From assembly GCF_024807945.1 (NCBI RefSeq), contig NZ_JANUFD010000001.1, forward strand, positions 558,001-622,000: a stretch of 64,000 bases of DNA. Reading direction: 5' to 3'. Both the position numbers and the translations under genes were made by a program. This document shows, piece after piece, positions 9,218-17,764 of the stretch. The DNA is from Pseudomonas sp. JUb42 (lineage in GTDB: Bacteria; Pseudomonadota; Gammaproteobacteria; Pseudomonadales; Pseudomonadaceae). Below the pieces are notes generated by a model. The model had not been told where the DNA came from. It saw nothing but the letters and a program-made list of their open reading frames with translations, and made no database searches. The first letter of the stretch is position 1; every line of letters begins with the position of its first letter.

Positions 9218-10269
9218 ATGACTCCTGGTGGCTCAAACCTGCTCAGGCGCTGAATGTACCGATGCGCGAAGCCGCATTGGCCCGTCAGCAGCAATTGACC
9301 AAACCAACCGGCTCCCTCGGCCAGCTCGAGCGAGTGGCGGTGCAATTGGCTGGTCTGCAAGGTCGGGAAAAGCCTGCTGTGGATAAGTGCTGGATCGCGA
9401 TTTTCGCCGGTGACCACGGTGTCGTCGCTGAAGGCGTGTCGGCCTATCCCCAGGAAGTGACCGGGCAGATGCTGCACAACTTCATCATGGGCGGCGCGGC
9501 CATCAGCGTATTGGCCAAACAGTTGTCGGCGCAGTTGGACGTGGTCGATCTCGGCACGGTCTCGCCGCTGAATCTGCCGGGTGTTCGCCACCTGAACATT
9601 GGCGCCGGTACGGCCAACTTTGCCCAGGGTCCGGCGATGACTGTCGAGCAAGGGCTGCTGGCCCTGGCGGGGGGGCGTGACAGCGTGCTGCGGGCCAAGG
9701 CCGCTGGCAGCGAGCTGTTTATCGGCGGTGAGATGGGTATCGGCAATACTGCGTCGGCCAGTGCTGTCGCCTGTTCCTTGCTGGAATGCGCAGCGCCTTT
9801 GCTGGTCGGGCCGGGCACCGGGCTGAACGCCGAAGGGATTCGCCACAAGACGGCGGTCATCGAACGTGCTCTGGCGCTGCATGCCGAACAGGCTGCGGGC
9901 GATCCGCTGCAAAGCCTGCTGTGCATGGGCGGTTTCGAAATCGCCGCGCTGGTCGGCGCCTATCTGGCCTGTGCCCAGGAAGGCATTGCAGCCCTGGTGG
10001 ACGGCTTTATCTGCAGCGTCGCGGCATTGTTGGCGGTGCGTCTGAATCCGTCCTGTCGCGAGTGGCTGTTGTTCGGCCATCGCGGTGCCGAGCCGGGCCA
10101 TCGTCATCTGCTGGAAACCCTGCAGGCCGAGCCGCTGATCGATCTGGGTCTGCGTCTGGGCGAGGGCAGCGGTGCGGCGTTGGCGGTCCCACTGGTGCAG
10201 ATGGCCTGCGCCCTGCACAACAATATGGCCACTTTCGCTGAAGCCGCAGTGGCGGATCGACCGGCATGA
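9214..10269 (+). CDS. cobT: Nicotinate-nucleotide-dimethylbenzimidazole phosphoribosyltransferase
   Basis: A 351-residue enzyme that moves the phosphoribosyl of nicotinate mononucleotide onto dimethylbenzimidazole, giving alpha-ribazole phosphate. Family landmarks are '[10 protein letters not shown]' near the N-terminus, '[20 protein letters not shown]', 'GEMGIGNTA(S)A', and the C-terminal '[11 protein letters not shown]'. The ATG is preceded by AAAGGAA. It uses the DMB made by BluB, encoded six genes upstream. In P. denitrificans nomenclature it is cobU. Overlaps at both ends suggest coupled translation. Confidence 0.95.
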   Translation: MNDSWWLKPAQALNVPMREAALARQQQLTKPTGSLGQLERVAVQLAGLQGREKPAVDKCWIAIFAGDHGVVAEGVSAYPQEVTGQMLHNFIMGGAAISVLAKQLSAQLDVVDLGTVSPLNLPGVRHLNIGAGTANFAQGPAMTVEQGLLALAGGRDSVLRAKAAGSELFIGGEMGIGNTASASAVACSLLECAAPLLVGPGTGLNAEGIRHKTAVIERALALHAEQAAGDPLQSLLCMGGFEIAALVGAYLACAQEGIAALVDGFICSVAALLAVRLNPSCREWLLFGHRGAEPGHRHLLETLQAEPLIDLGLRLGEGSGAALAVPLVQMACALHNNMATFAEAAVADRPA

Positions 10270-10838
10270 CCTTGCGCCTGGACCTGTTGCGTCATGGCGA
10301 GACCGAGCTGGGCGGCGGCATGCGCGGCAGCCTCGACGACGCCCTTACTGCCACCGGTTGGGCGCAGATGCAGGCGGCGGTGGCAGGAGCCGGGCCGTGG
10401 GACCGCATCGTCAGCTCGCCGTTGCAACGCTGCGCGCGTTTTGCCGAGCAACTGGCTGCACAGCTGGGTCTGCCGCTACAACTGGAGGCTGACGTGCAGG
10501 AGTTGCATTTCGGCGCCTGGGAGGGGCAGAGCGCCGCACAACTGATGGAAACCGATGCCGAGGGGCTGGGGCTGTTCTGGGCCGATCCCTATGGGTTCAC
10601 GCCGCCCAATGGTGAGCCGGTGACAGGCTTCGCTGCGCGGGTGCTGGGTGCTGTCGAGCGCCTGCATCAAGCCTGTGAGGGCGAGCGCGTGCTGCTGGTC
10701 TGCCATGGCGGCGTGATGCGCCTGTTGCTGGCCCAGGCCCGTGGCCTGCCTCGTGAGCAGCTGTTGCAGGTCAGCGTCGGCCATGGCGCATTGTTGCCGC
10801 TGCGGGTCGACAGCGGCTGCGTCCTGACCGAGGGCTGA
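10266..10838 (+). CDS. Alpha-ribazole phosphatase, histidine phosphatase family
   Basis: A 190-residue phosphoglycerate-mutase-like phosphatase with '[14 protein letters not shown]' (the catalytic His in RHGE near residue 10) and '[13 protein letters not shown]' holding the second His. In this operon it most likely dephosphorylates alpha-ribazole phosphate or adenosylcobalamin phosphate, the step called cobC in enterics; that symbol is left blank because the operon's decarboxylase also carries it. It overlaps cobT by 4 bp and the next gene by 1 bp. The phosphatase assignment is sound; the exact substrate rests on context. Confidence 0.88.
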   Translation: MTLRLDLLRHGETELGGGMRGSLDDALTATGWAQMQAAVAGAGPWDRIVSSPLQRCARFAEQLAAQLGLPLQLEADVQELHFGAWEGQSAAQLMETDAEGLGLFWADPYGFTPPNGEPVTGFAARVLGAVERLHQACEGERVLLVCHGGVMRLLLAQARGLPREQLLQVSVGHGALLPLRVDSGCVLTEG

Positions 10839-11572
10839 TGATGTTGCCGTTCTGGATTGCCTTGCAGTTTCTCAGCAGCCTGCCGATTCGCCTGCCGGGC
10901 ATGCCGTCGCCGCAGGCACTGGGTCGTTCGTTGTTGTTCTACCCGGCTGTGGGCCTGCTGTTTGGCGTCCTGTTGCTGGTGTTGAACGGCGTGCTGAGCC
11001 ACACCCCGGCGTTTCTGCATGCTGCTTTGCTGCTGAGCGCGTGGGTGTTGCTCAGTGGTGGCCTGCATCTGGATGGCCTGGCCGACAGCGCCGATGCCTG
11101 GCTCGGGGGCTTCGGCGACCGTGAGCGTACCCTGAGCATCATGAAGGACCCACGCAGCGGGCCGATTGCCGTGGTCACCCTGATTCTGGTGCTGCTGCTC
11201 AAGTTCGCTGCGATTCTTGCCCTGATCGACGGCGGCCACAGCATCGCTCTGTTGCTTGCCCCGGTTATCGCTCGCGGCGCCATGCTTGGGTTGTTCCTGG
11301 GCACCCCTTACGTGCGCAAGGGCGGGCTGGGGCAGGCCCTGGCCGATCACCTGCCGCGCTCTCCGGGCCGACAGGTGCTGCTCGTGGGCGCGATCGGCTG
11401 TGTGCTGATCGCGGGCCTGACCGGGCTGTTCGCCCTGTTGCTCGCCACGGCAGGTTTCTTCTGGCTGCGTCAGCTGATGCTGCGGCGTCTGGGCGGTACC
11501 ACCGGCGATACCGCAGGTGCCTTGCTGGAGCTGCTGGAAGTATTGATCCTGTCAGGACTGGCGTTGCTCTGA
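10838..11572 (+). CDS. cobS: Adenosylcobinamide-GDP ribazoletransferase (cobalamin synthase)
   Basis: A 244-residue polytopic membrane enzyme (CobS/CobV) that joins adenosylcobinamide-GDP and alpha-ribazole (phosphate), the last assembly step. The family motifs 'LQFLSSLPIRLP', 'GGLHLDGLADSADAWLGG' and 'IMKDPRSGPIAV' are clear, with about six hydrophobic helices. Two adjacent ATG codons (10838 and 10841) are possible starts; the first overlaps the upstream TGA. It is the last gene of the riboswitch-controlled operon. Confidence 0.94.
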   Translation: MMLPFWIALQFLSSLPIRLPGMPSPQALGRSLLFYPAVGLLFGVLLLVLNGVLSHTPAFLHAALLLSAWVLLSGGLHLDGLADSADAWLGGFGDRERTLSIMKDPRSGPIAVVTLILVLLLKFAAILALIDGGHSIALLLAPVIARGAMLGLFLGTPYVRKGGLGQALADHLPRSPGRQVLLVGAIGCVLIAGLTGLFALLLATAGFFWLRQLMLRRLGGTTGDTAGALLELLEVLILSGLALL

Positions 11573-11617
11573 GGGCCAGCGTAGCGTGTCGGTCATAAGT
11601 GAGCCTTGGAGGCCGTC

Positions 11618-12169
11618 ATGATGATTCGCTGGATTTCCCTGCCTGTTCTTTTGCTTGCCCTGAGTGGCACCGCCCTGGCCGCTGATTGCCCGGACTTGCT
11701 CCAGGGCGAATTGCCCAAATTGCGCGCGAAAGAAAATATCGACCTGTGCAAGCGTTTCGCCGGCAAGCCCATGCTCATCGTCAATACCGCCAGCTTCTGC
11801 GGCTTCGCCCCGCAGTTCAAAGGTCTGGAAGCCTTGAACAAGCAATACAAGGGACGTGGTCTGGAGGTGCTGGGTGTGCCTTCCGATGACTTCAAGCAGG
11901 AGTCCAAGGACGGCGAAGAGACCGCCAAGGTCTGCTATGTGAACTACGGCGTGACCTTCACCATGACCGAGCCGCAGCCGGTGCGGGGCGCAGATGCTAC
12001 CCATCTATTCAAGGTGCTGGCCGAGCAGAGCAGCGCGCCGAAATGGAATTTCTACAAGTACGTGGTCGATCGCCAGGGCAAGGTGATTGCCAGTTTCTCC
12101 AGCGTGACCAAGCCGGATGATCCGGAGCTGCTTGAGGCGTTGGACAAGGCGATTGCTTCGAAGCCTTAG
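11618..12169 (+). CDS. Periplasmic glutathione peroxidase-like protein
   Basis: A 183-residue glutathione-peroxidase-family protein with a cleavable signal (cut near 'TALA-AD', residue 21). The peroxidatic Cys61 sits in '[14 protein letters not shown]', and '[15 protein letters not shown]' supplies the conserved Trp/Asn region. It should reduce peroxides in the periplasm, with thioredoxin-like or other thiols. The usual 'GFPCNQF' block is changed to '[10 protein letters not shown]'. ATG 11618 (or 11621) follows a TTGGAGG ribosome site. It lies 45 bp after cobS and may be cotranscribed; a strong terminator follows. Confidence 0.88.
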   Translation: MMIRWISLPVLLLALSGTALAADCPDLLQGELPKLRAKENIDLCKRFAGKPMLIVNTASFCGFAPQFKGLEALNKQYKGRGLEVLGVPSDDFKQESKDGEETAKVCYVNYGVTFTMTEPQPVRGADATHLFKVLAEQSSAPKWNFYKYVVDRQGKVIASFSSVTKPDDPELLEALDKAIASKP

Positions 12170-12208
12170 GCTCGGAGTGAGTTCGCTGCAAGCGCGCATC
12201 CGGACATG

Positions 12209-12237
12209 AAAAAGCCCCGAAGAACGGGGCTTTTTCT
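12209..12237. terminator. Bidirectional rho-independent terminator
   Basis: The hairpin AAAAAGCCCCG-AAGAA-CGGGGCTTTTT is followed by T residues on the plus strand and preceded by A residues, so it works in both directions. It ends glutathione peroxidase from the left and fadL from the right. Confidence 0.9.
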
Positions 12238-12258
12238 TGTCCGGAAAACGGCTGGCTA

Positions 12259-13533
12259 TCAGAAGCGATAGGTAACCGAAGTACCGAAACCGTGAGCGCT
12301 GTTTTTGAAGTCAGCACTGTACGAGCCTTTGGTCGCGCTGGAATCGCGGATCTTGGCTTCGTCTTCGCGCAGGTACGAATACGCTACGTCGATGGTCAGA
12401 TCGTCGGTCGGGCTCCAGCCTGCGCCGAAACTGATGGCCTTGCGGTCACCGGTCGGGATGCGTGGAGAACGGTTGACGTTGTTGGTCGGCGCCTGATCGA
12501 CCGAGAGGCCGGTGCGCAGGACCCACTGCTTGTTCAACTGGTAGGACGCACCGATGGCGTGGGCCCAGGTGTCATGCCAGTTCTGATCTTCTTTGATGGT
12601 GCCGATCGGACCGGCAGAGCCGCCGAGTTGTACCGGAACACCGCTGTTGTTGACGGTGATGTCTTTCAGGCGGCTCCAGCGAGTCCAGGTGCTACCGGCG
12701 TAGACGGTCCACTTGTCATCGATCTTCTGGGTGACGGACATGTCCACCGACTCAGGCGTATCCAGATCCAGGTTGGCATCGTACTTCTGGCCGTTGAACG
12801 GGCCGAAGCCTACGCCTTCGATCTTGGTCTTGCCGTCGAGTTTGAAGTCGATCTTGGAGTGGTAGGTCAGACCCAGGCGAGTGGTGTCGGTGGCCTGAAC
12901 CAGGATACCGGCGTTGAAGCCTACAGCGGTGTCGTCACCGGTGATCTTGACCTTGCCATCGTTGCGACCCGGCGTTGCCGCAGTCAGCGTTTCCGAAGTC
13001 AGAGTGCCTTCAATACGGTTGAAGGTCGGGCCGAAACCGATGGAAACCTTGTCGTTGAAGGCGTAGCTGACAGTCGGCTGGAAGGTCATGACCTCAACGT
13101 GGCTCTTGTCGGCAAAGTAACGACCGGCAAAGCCGTTTTCGTAGTTGGTCACCAGGCCGAACGGGGCATAGAAACCGACGCCGAATGCCCAGTGCTCATC
13201 GACAGGCTTGACGTAGTAACCCATGGGAACGGCGACGAGCGGAACCATATCGCCATCGTTGCTGCCACCGAAAGTGCCGCGACCGTTATGGATATCGGTC
13301 TTGGCGTCGATGACGGCAGCGCCAACGCTGACTTCCTGACGTTTCAAACGGGACATGCCGGCAGGGTTGCCGTAGACAGTGGTGGCATCGTCAGCGCTGG
13401 AGGAGCGGCCCGCGAAACCGGTGCCCATGCCGCTGATGCTCTGTTCGTTGATGGCAAAACCGGCGGAGAAGGCTTGGGAGCAGGCTACGGACACGGCGAT
13501 GCTGAGTGTGGTCTTGAGTATTGCTTTTTTCAT
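12259..13533 (-). CDS. FadL/TodX-family outer membrane transporter
   Basis: A 424-residue OmpP1/FadL/TodX barrel with a signal peptide ('SVACSQAFSAG', cut near residue 24). The mature start 'FAINEQSISGMGTGFAGRSSSADDATTVYGNPAGMSRL' is the hatch-domain signature of FadL. The protein ends in 'GTSVTYRF' with the C-terminal Phe expected of outer membrane barrels. It should let long-chain fatty acids or other hydrophobic molecules cross the outer membrane. The start has a perfect AAGGAG ribosome site. It is monocistronic between a terminator and a short upstream region. Confidence 0.93.
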   Translation of the reverse strand: MKKAILKTTLSIAVSVACSQAFSAGFAINEQSISGMGTGFAGRSSSADDATTVYGNPAGMSRLKRQEVSVGAAVIDAKTDIHNGRGTFGGSNDGDMVPLVAVPMGYYVKPVDEHWAFGVGFYAPFGLVTNYENGFAGRYFADKSHVEVMTFQPTVSYAFNDKVSIGFGPTFNRIEGTLTSETLTAATPGRNDGKVKITGDDTAVGFNAGILVQATDTTRLGLTYHSKIDFKLDGKTKIEGVGFGPFNGQKYDANLDLDTPESVDMSVTQKIDDKWTVYAGSTWTRWSRLKDITVNNSGVPVQLGGSAGPIGTIKEDQNWHDTWAHAIGASYQLNKQWVLRTGLSVDQAPTNNVNRSPRIPTGDRKAISFGAGWSPTDDLTIDVAYSYLREDEAKIRDSSATKGSYSADFKNSAHGFGTSVTYRF

Positions 13534-13671
13534 TATTAGAACTCCTTGTTGATCACCGCGCGGAAATTACCAACATTTTTCCGGTTGCGCCAGAGCATGA
13601 ATAGCCCGAGTTAGAGCGGTTTTGTAGGACAATTTGCCCAAAACGTCGCCAACTCCAGCAAACGTGCAAAT

Positions 13672-13685
13672 TGACTGAACAGTCA
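13672..13685. promoter_or_regulatory. Inverted repeat TGACTG-AA-CAGTCA, possible operator
   Basis: A perfect 6-bp inverted repeat with a 2-bp spacer lies about 140 bp upstream of fadL and overlaps the stop codon of the upstream gene. It could be a regulator site for fadL or part of a weak terminator for the upstream gene; no T-run follows, which favours a protein site. Confidence 0.3.
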
Positions 13686-14162
13686 GGCCGCAAGGAGTAA
13701 TGGAGCAACACAAATTTGCCAGGCCGCAGTGAAGTCGCGCAGGCGTCCCTGGGGTTGAAAAACCTGGCGCCACAGGCGAGCCATGCCAAGCAGATCGTCT
13801 TCGCACGGCAAGATGGCACCCTGGGCTTCGATCATCATCCAGGCGATAGCGGTGGAGTAGCGCAGGTTGACGGTCAGTTCCAGGTGGGGGCCGTCGAGGA
13901 AGGCGTGCTGGCTGGCCAGACCGCGGACCCGGCTGGCCAGGTCAGGATCCAACGCCAGGTAGTTATCCCAGAGTTGCTGATGGCGGCGCTCAGGGATGCT
14001 GTACAGACCGTGGCCTCGACGGCTGTCCAGTGCCGCACCAAGGGCGGACTGGCTGGCGGCAACACCCAGCAGGAAAGACTCGGCAGAAGGTGTGTGATGG
14101 CCCAGATACTCAAGCGTAGGGCGGATCACGTAACGGCACAGTTCGCTGGCAGCAATTCCCAT
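13683..14162 (-). CDS. Conserved hypothetical protein (PA1289-like position)
   Basis: A 159-residue protein I cannot assign to a function. It is mostly alpha-helical in appearance, soluble, with no signal peptide and no catalytic motif I recognise; features include 'RRGHGLYSIPERRHQQLWDNYLALDPDLASRVRGLASQHAFL'. That segment, with its paired aromatic and basic residues, has a faint resemblance to phage lysozyme/transglycosylase accessory regions, but this is weak. Gene order (glutathione peroxidase, FadL, this gene) matches P. aeruginosa PA1287-PA1289, which supports it as a real gene. Confidence 0.75.
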   Translation of the reverse strand: MGIAASELCRYVIRPTLEYLGHHTPSAESFLLGVAASQSALGAALDSRRGHGLYSIPERRHQQLWDNYLALDPDLASRVRGLASQHAFLDGPHLELTVNLRYSTAIAWMMIEAQGAILPCEDDLLGMARLWRQVFQPQGRLRDFTAAWQICVAPLLLAA

Positions 14163-14385
14163 AATACAGCCTGCTCGAAAAGGTAATGGTCGACGGACCC
14201 CAACGCATTGGCAGCGGATGGATCGGACAGAGTCCGTCGGAAGCAGCCTGGGCTGCTTGAGTTGAAGTGTAGTGTCATATTTCGAGTGTAAAGGGCTGTT
14301 TTTAAAATATTTCTCGAGATGTAGGACGTGGCATATAGCGACCAGTGATTAGGTCTGATTTTTCTGTAGGAAAAATGCGAGCAAT

Positions 14386-14417
14386 AAAAAGCCCCGCTGA
14401 TTTTGTCAGCAGGGCTC
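14386..14417 (-). terminator. Rho-independent terminator of the DUF1652 gene
   Basis: On the minus strand GAGCCCTGCTGAC-AAAA-TCAGCGGGGCTTTTT forms a stable stem followed by T residues, just downstream of the DUF1652 stop codon at 14442. Confidence 0.85.
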
Positions 14418-14441
14418 GGGCCTGGCCTGAATCCGCGTATG

Positions 14442-14666
14442 TCAGGCGGTCAGGGCCTGGCGCGTACGCTCGATCACGGCCTGCAGCGGCTCGGCGCTGG
14501 AGTATTGATCGGGGTACAGGCGCTCGCTATGACGGGCAATGCCGTGCTCATTAACGAGGGTAAAGCTGAAGCAGCCTTTGCGAGCGGCCATGATCAGGCA
14601 GTTCATCGGGGCGAAGGCGTGGGTGAGGGTGCGAATGGCGGCCTCGGTGTGGATATGAGTAGTCAT
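14442..14666 (-). CDS. DUF1652 family small protein
   Basis: A 74-residue protein with features of the Pseudomonas-specific DUF1652 family: 'LTHAFAPMNCLIMAARKGCFSFTLVNEHGIARHSERLYP' followed by 'LQAVIERTRQALTA'. It has no signal peptide or membrane segment, and no function is known to me. I chose ATG 14666 because the longer frame to 14861 has a composition unlike coding sequence and this start gives the family's usual length. A terminator follows directly. Confidence 0.75.
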   Translation of the reverse strand: MTTHIHTEAAIRTLTHAFAPMNCLIMAARKGCFSFTLVNEHGIARHSERLYPDQYSSAEPLQAVIERTRQALTA

Positions 14667-15137
14667 GGTCAAGGTGTTTCCTAAAACGACACGGAACAAT
14701 ACCGTGCAACAATAAACGTCCCAGTAAACGCGGGCCTGTGCCTGGATAACCGAGGCATGGCGGGGCGAAGAACCTGACTGGAACAAAAGCAGCCAGTTGA
14801 AGCGCGCGTTATCGTATGGCGCCTGGTCTGACTGGTAGGTACTTAGGAGGGCAGGCATCACTGCGGGAGCGAAGGTTCGACGCTCGGGGTGAAGTTCCTG
14901 ATCAATTGCAGGCTGGTTCTATCAGGCCATGCTTGGTTTGCCGCAGTCTTCCGGTTAGTGAGGAAGCCACTGGGCAGTGTGCATGTCTGGAAACCATCGA
15001 GGTGGTCGATCCCTTTTTGCCCACGGCTATCGTGCTGTGGATGGGACTTTTCGACCAGAATTGACTTTCAGCTTGGTACTAACGGCGGCGATGTTAATGG
15101 ATCCTGCGGTGAAAGGGAAGGGGTATTTCAAAAGAAG
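14667..15137. other. 471-bp intergenic region, no supported gene
   Basis: Open frames on the plus strand (14816-15064 and 14889-15407) have no ribosome site or recognisable protein features. I see a small inverted repeat ACTGG/CCAGT around 14779-14806 and no clear promoter, terminator or repeat. Confidence 0.5.
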
Positions 15138-15437
15138 TCAAGAGAGGCTCCGATAAATCAATACGGTCATTGCTGCCGCCAGCGACCACCCCAGCAGGTA
15201 GGCGGGTACGGTCATGCGCCAGGAACGTCGTTGCTCGATCAGGCGCATGACGTCGCCCACGCGGTTGATTCGGCCTTCGCCGAGATCGACGCTGATCATG
15301 AGCGCCATGATCGTCGCCGACAGAAGGATGGTTGCGGCGAAAATCGCGCCGTCGGGGCTGGGCAGTTTCAGGCTGATGGCCATCGCGACGATACAGACAA
15401 CTACTAACAGCAGGGCAAAGGCCAGGATGTCTCTCAT
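15138..15437 (-). CDS. Small two-helix membrane protein, hypothetical
   Basis: A protein of about 99 residues starting 'MRDILAFALLLVVVCIVAMAISL'. It has hydrophobic helices at about residues 4-24 and 30-50, a charged stretch ('DLGEGRINRVGDVMRLIEQRRSWR'), and a last hydrophobic helix near the C-terminus. I do not recognise the family. An upstream TTG at 15512 would add 25 residues that lack membrane character, so the ATG at 15437 is preferred although its ribosome site is weak. It is probably an inner membrane protein of unknown role. Confidence 0.55.
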   Translation of the reverse strand: MRDILAFALLLVVVCIVAMAISLKLPSPDGAIFAATILLSATIMALMISVDLGEGRINRVGDVMRLIEQRRSWRMTVPAYLLGWSLAAAMTVLIYRSLS

Positions 15438-15976
15438 GGACGCGGTGATCCGCCAATGGACTGGTCGGGCAGTTTGGCTGCCTGGGGGCTGCTTGACCAG
15501 ATGTTCATGCAAGGTTCAATCGCCGCGGTTCAGGATCGAGGGCGATCGATTTATTTCACTACGAGCCCGAATGCCGCAGTCTGATTGCGATTGAGTCGCG
15601 TCAAGGGCAGTTTTTGTCGGGGCATTTGCGGCTCTTATAGCCACTGGGAATTGACTTGTGCACATTAGCCGGACAAGCTGCCATGTCACTGTCATATACA
15701 GCCCTAAGAGCTTGATTTATGGTGGTGAATTATTAAGTCAATGAAAAACATCGCTTTTTTTTGTTGGTGAAAAAATCGTCAGTTTGAACGCAGGCCCCAT
15801 TCTACGCGTGTTTGCGCGGGTTAAAGGGGGGTTGTCCACTGAGTTATCCACAGCTTCTGTGGATTGTCCCGCGCGCTTGCTCTAGCCCGCGCCTGTCAGT
15901 CTGTTACTTATCCCGTCTTCTGGTTATTTTGCGCCGCATAATGCCGCGAGCATGAATTCGATCATCTGGAGTTTCT
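15438..15976. other. 539-bp intergenic region upstream of rmuC
   Basis: Contains the DnaA-box-like cluster near 15832-15866 and an AT-rich stretch around 15715-15785. I see no gene. The rmuC ribosome site TCTGGAG lies just before 15977. Confidence 0.5.
15832..15866. promoter_or_regulatory. Cluster of DnaA-box-like sites upstream of rmuC
   Basis: TTGTCCACT (about 15832), TTATCCACA (15844-15852, a perfect DnaA box) and the inverted TGTGGATTG (15858-15866, complement CAATCCACA) occur within 35 bp, about 110 bp before rmuC. The perfect and inverted boxes also form a palindrome, TCCACAG-CTT-CTGTGGA. The window has no dnaA/dnaN, so this is not the standard origin arrangement. Confidence 0.45.
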
Positions 15977-17449
15977 ATGGCACTGGATCTGACCAGTCTC
16001 TTGTTGGGGCTGGCCGCCGCAGCCCTGCCTTTATTGTTCCTTGCCTGGCAACTGCAGCGTCGTCTGGCTCAGCGCCAGGCCGAATCGGCGCTGCTTGACG
16101 AGCGCTTGAGCACGGCGCGCATGGCTCAGGACGGTCTCAACGCCCAACTCGATGCCAGTCGCGATGAAATCAGCGACTTGAGTCAGGCCAACAGTGCCAG
16201 GCTCGCGGAGCTGGCCGCGTTGCGCCGAGAAGTGGAGTTGCAGCGTCAGGCCCACGATGATTCCCGGGATGCCCTGGACAGCCTGAATGCCGAGCGGATC
16301 GATAAGGACGCCGAGCTGAGGCGTCTGGACGCCCGCTGCGCGTCCCTGGCTGCCGAGCTGCGTGAGCAGCAGGAAAGCCATCAGCAGCGTCTGACCGACC
16401 TGCAGGGCTCGCGCGACGAACTGCGCGCCCAGTTCGCCGAGCTGGCGGGCAAGATATTCGACGAGCGTGAGCAGCGGTTTGCTGAAACCAGCCAGCAACA
16501 ACTGGGGCAATTGCTCAACCCGCTCAAGGAACGGATCCAGTCGTTCGAAAAGCGTGTCGAGGAGAGTTATCAGCAGGAAGCCCGTGAGCGCTTCTCACTG
16601 GGCAAGGAGCTGGAGCGCCTGCAACAGCTGAACCAGCGCCTCAGCGACGAGGCCACCAACCTGACCCGTGCCCTTAAAGGCCAGAAAACCCAGGGTAACT
16701 GGGGAGAGTTGATTCTCGAGCGGGTGCTGGAGCACGCCGGGCTCGAAAAGGGCCGTGAGTACCAGACCCAGGTCAGCCTGCAAGGGCCCGATGGCGAGCG
16801 CTTTCAGCCCGACGTGCTGATCATGCTGCCGGGGGACAAGCAGGTGGTGATCGACGCTAAGGTCAGTCTGACGGCGTATCAACAATACGTTTCGACCGAC
16901 GATACAGTGCTGGCACAGGCCGCTTTGAAGCAGCACGTATTGTCGTTGCGCAATCATGTCAAAGGTCTGTCCGGCAAGGATTACAAACGCCTGGAAGGCC
17001 TGCACAGTCTGGATTTCGTCTTGCTCTTCGTGCCGATCGAAGCAGCGTTCTCGGCGGCCCTGCAAGCTGAGCCGACACTGTTTCAAGAGGCTTTCGACCG
17101 TAGCATCGTGATTGTCAGCCCGACCACATTGCTCGCGACTCTGCGAGTGATCGACAGCCTGTGGAAACAGGAGCGCCAGAGCCAGAACGCCAGGGAAATC
17201 GCCGAGCGTGCCGGCTGGCTCTACGACAAGTTCGTGTTGTTCATTCAGGACCTCGATGAAGTGGGTAACCGCCTCCAGCAACTGGATAAGGCCTACGCGG
17301 CAGCACGCAACAAGCTGACGGACGGGCGCGGAAATCTGGTCAGCCGCAGTGAGCAGCTCAAGCTACTGGGTGCCCGTGCCAGTAAAAGCCTGCCTACCGA
17401 GTTGCTTGAGCGAGCTATGACTGATGACGATGGTAATCAACCGTTGTGA
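15977..17449 (+). CDS. rmuC: DNA recombination protein RmuC
   Basis: A 490-residue protein with an N-terminal membrane anchor ('SLLLGLAAAALPLLFLAW'), a long coiled coil (roughly residues 30-210, rich in Glu, Gln, Arg and Leu), and the RmuC nuclease-like domain. Domain landmarks are 'LKGQKTQGNWGELILERVLEHAGLEKGREYQTQ', 'QPDVLIMLPGDKQVVIDAKVSLTAY' and 'LVFVPIEAAFSAAL'-like 'LLFVPIEAAFSAALQ'. RmuC limits recombination at inverted repeats in E. coli; the Asp/Lys in 'VVIDAKVS' resemble a restriction-endonuclease-fold core. Monocistronic. Confidence 0.93.
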   Translation: MALDLTSLLLGLAAAALPLLFLAWQLQRRLAQRQAESALLDERLSTARMAQDGLNAQLDASRDEISDLSQANSARLAELAALRREVELQRQAHDDSRDALDSLNAERIDKDAELRRLDARCASLAAELREQQESHQQRLTDLQGSRDELRAQFAELAGKIFDEREQRFAETSQQQLGQLLNPLKERIQSFEKRVEESYQQEARERFSLGKELERLQQLNQRLSDEATNLTRALKGQKTQGNWGELILERVLEHAGLEKGREYQTQVSLQGPDGERFQPDVLIMLPGDKQVVIDAKVSLTAYQQYVSTDDTVLAQAALKQHVLSLRNHVKGLSGKDYKRLEGLHSLDFVLLFVPIEAAFSAALQAEPTLFQEAFDRSIVIVSPTTLLATLRVIDSLWKQERQSQNAREIAERAGWLYDKFVLFIQDLDEVGNRLQQLDKAYAAARNKLTDGRGNLVSRSEQLKLLGARASKSLPTELLERAMTDDDGNQPL

Positions 17450-17477
17450 TGGATTCTGGACGTTTCTTAATGAGTTT

Positions 17478-17688
17478 TTGTATACAGTTTTTAGTCAGCT
17501 TTTCATTCAAACAAAAAATGCACCTTTTATAGGCAATACTGCACTAGCAACGAGCATTTACAGTGATAAATCGTAGTTTCAAAGCGCCATTACCCTAAGT
17601 AAACCCCTCGCAAGAACGCGGTTTGGCGGTCGCTTCACTCCTTGAAAAAGCAGAATGGCACGCATTCTGCGTATCAATTCGTATACAA
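17478..17688. promoter_or_regulatory. Two GTATAC-centred operator-like sites upstream of the NCS1 gene
   Basis: TTGTATACAG (17478-17487) and TCGTATACAA (17679-17688) are near-palindromes that fit the TNGT-N(2-3)-ACNA pattern bound by FCD-type GntR regulators such as VanR or FadR-like proteins. They lie about 280 and 80 bp upstream of the transporter start. The rest of the 315-bp gap (17450-17764) shows no gene. Confidence 0.4.
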
Positions 17689-17764
17689 CCAGTAGCGACT
17701 CCCGTACGCAGTCTGTTTTACAGCCAGTTACGGGACGTTGCTCATCCTCTCAGGGAGAAATGCG

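Noticed and set aside
12292..13539. A 415-codon plus-strand frame opposite fadL
   Set aside because: Shadow frame; fadL has a signal peptide, hatch signature and terminal Phe.
14816..15407. Plus-strand open frames in the 14.8-15.4 kb gap
   Set aside because: No ribosome site or family features, and they overlap the better-supported small membrane protein on the minus strand.
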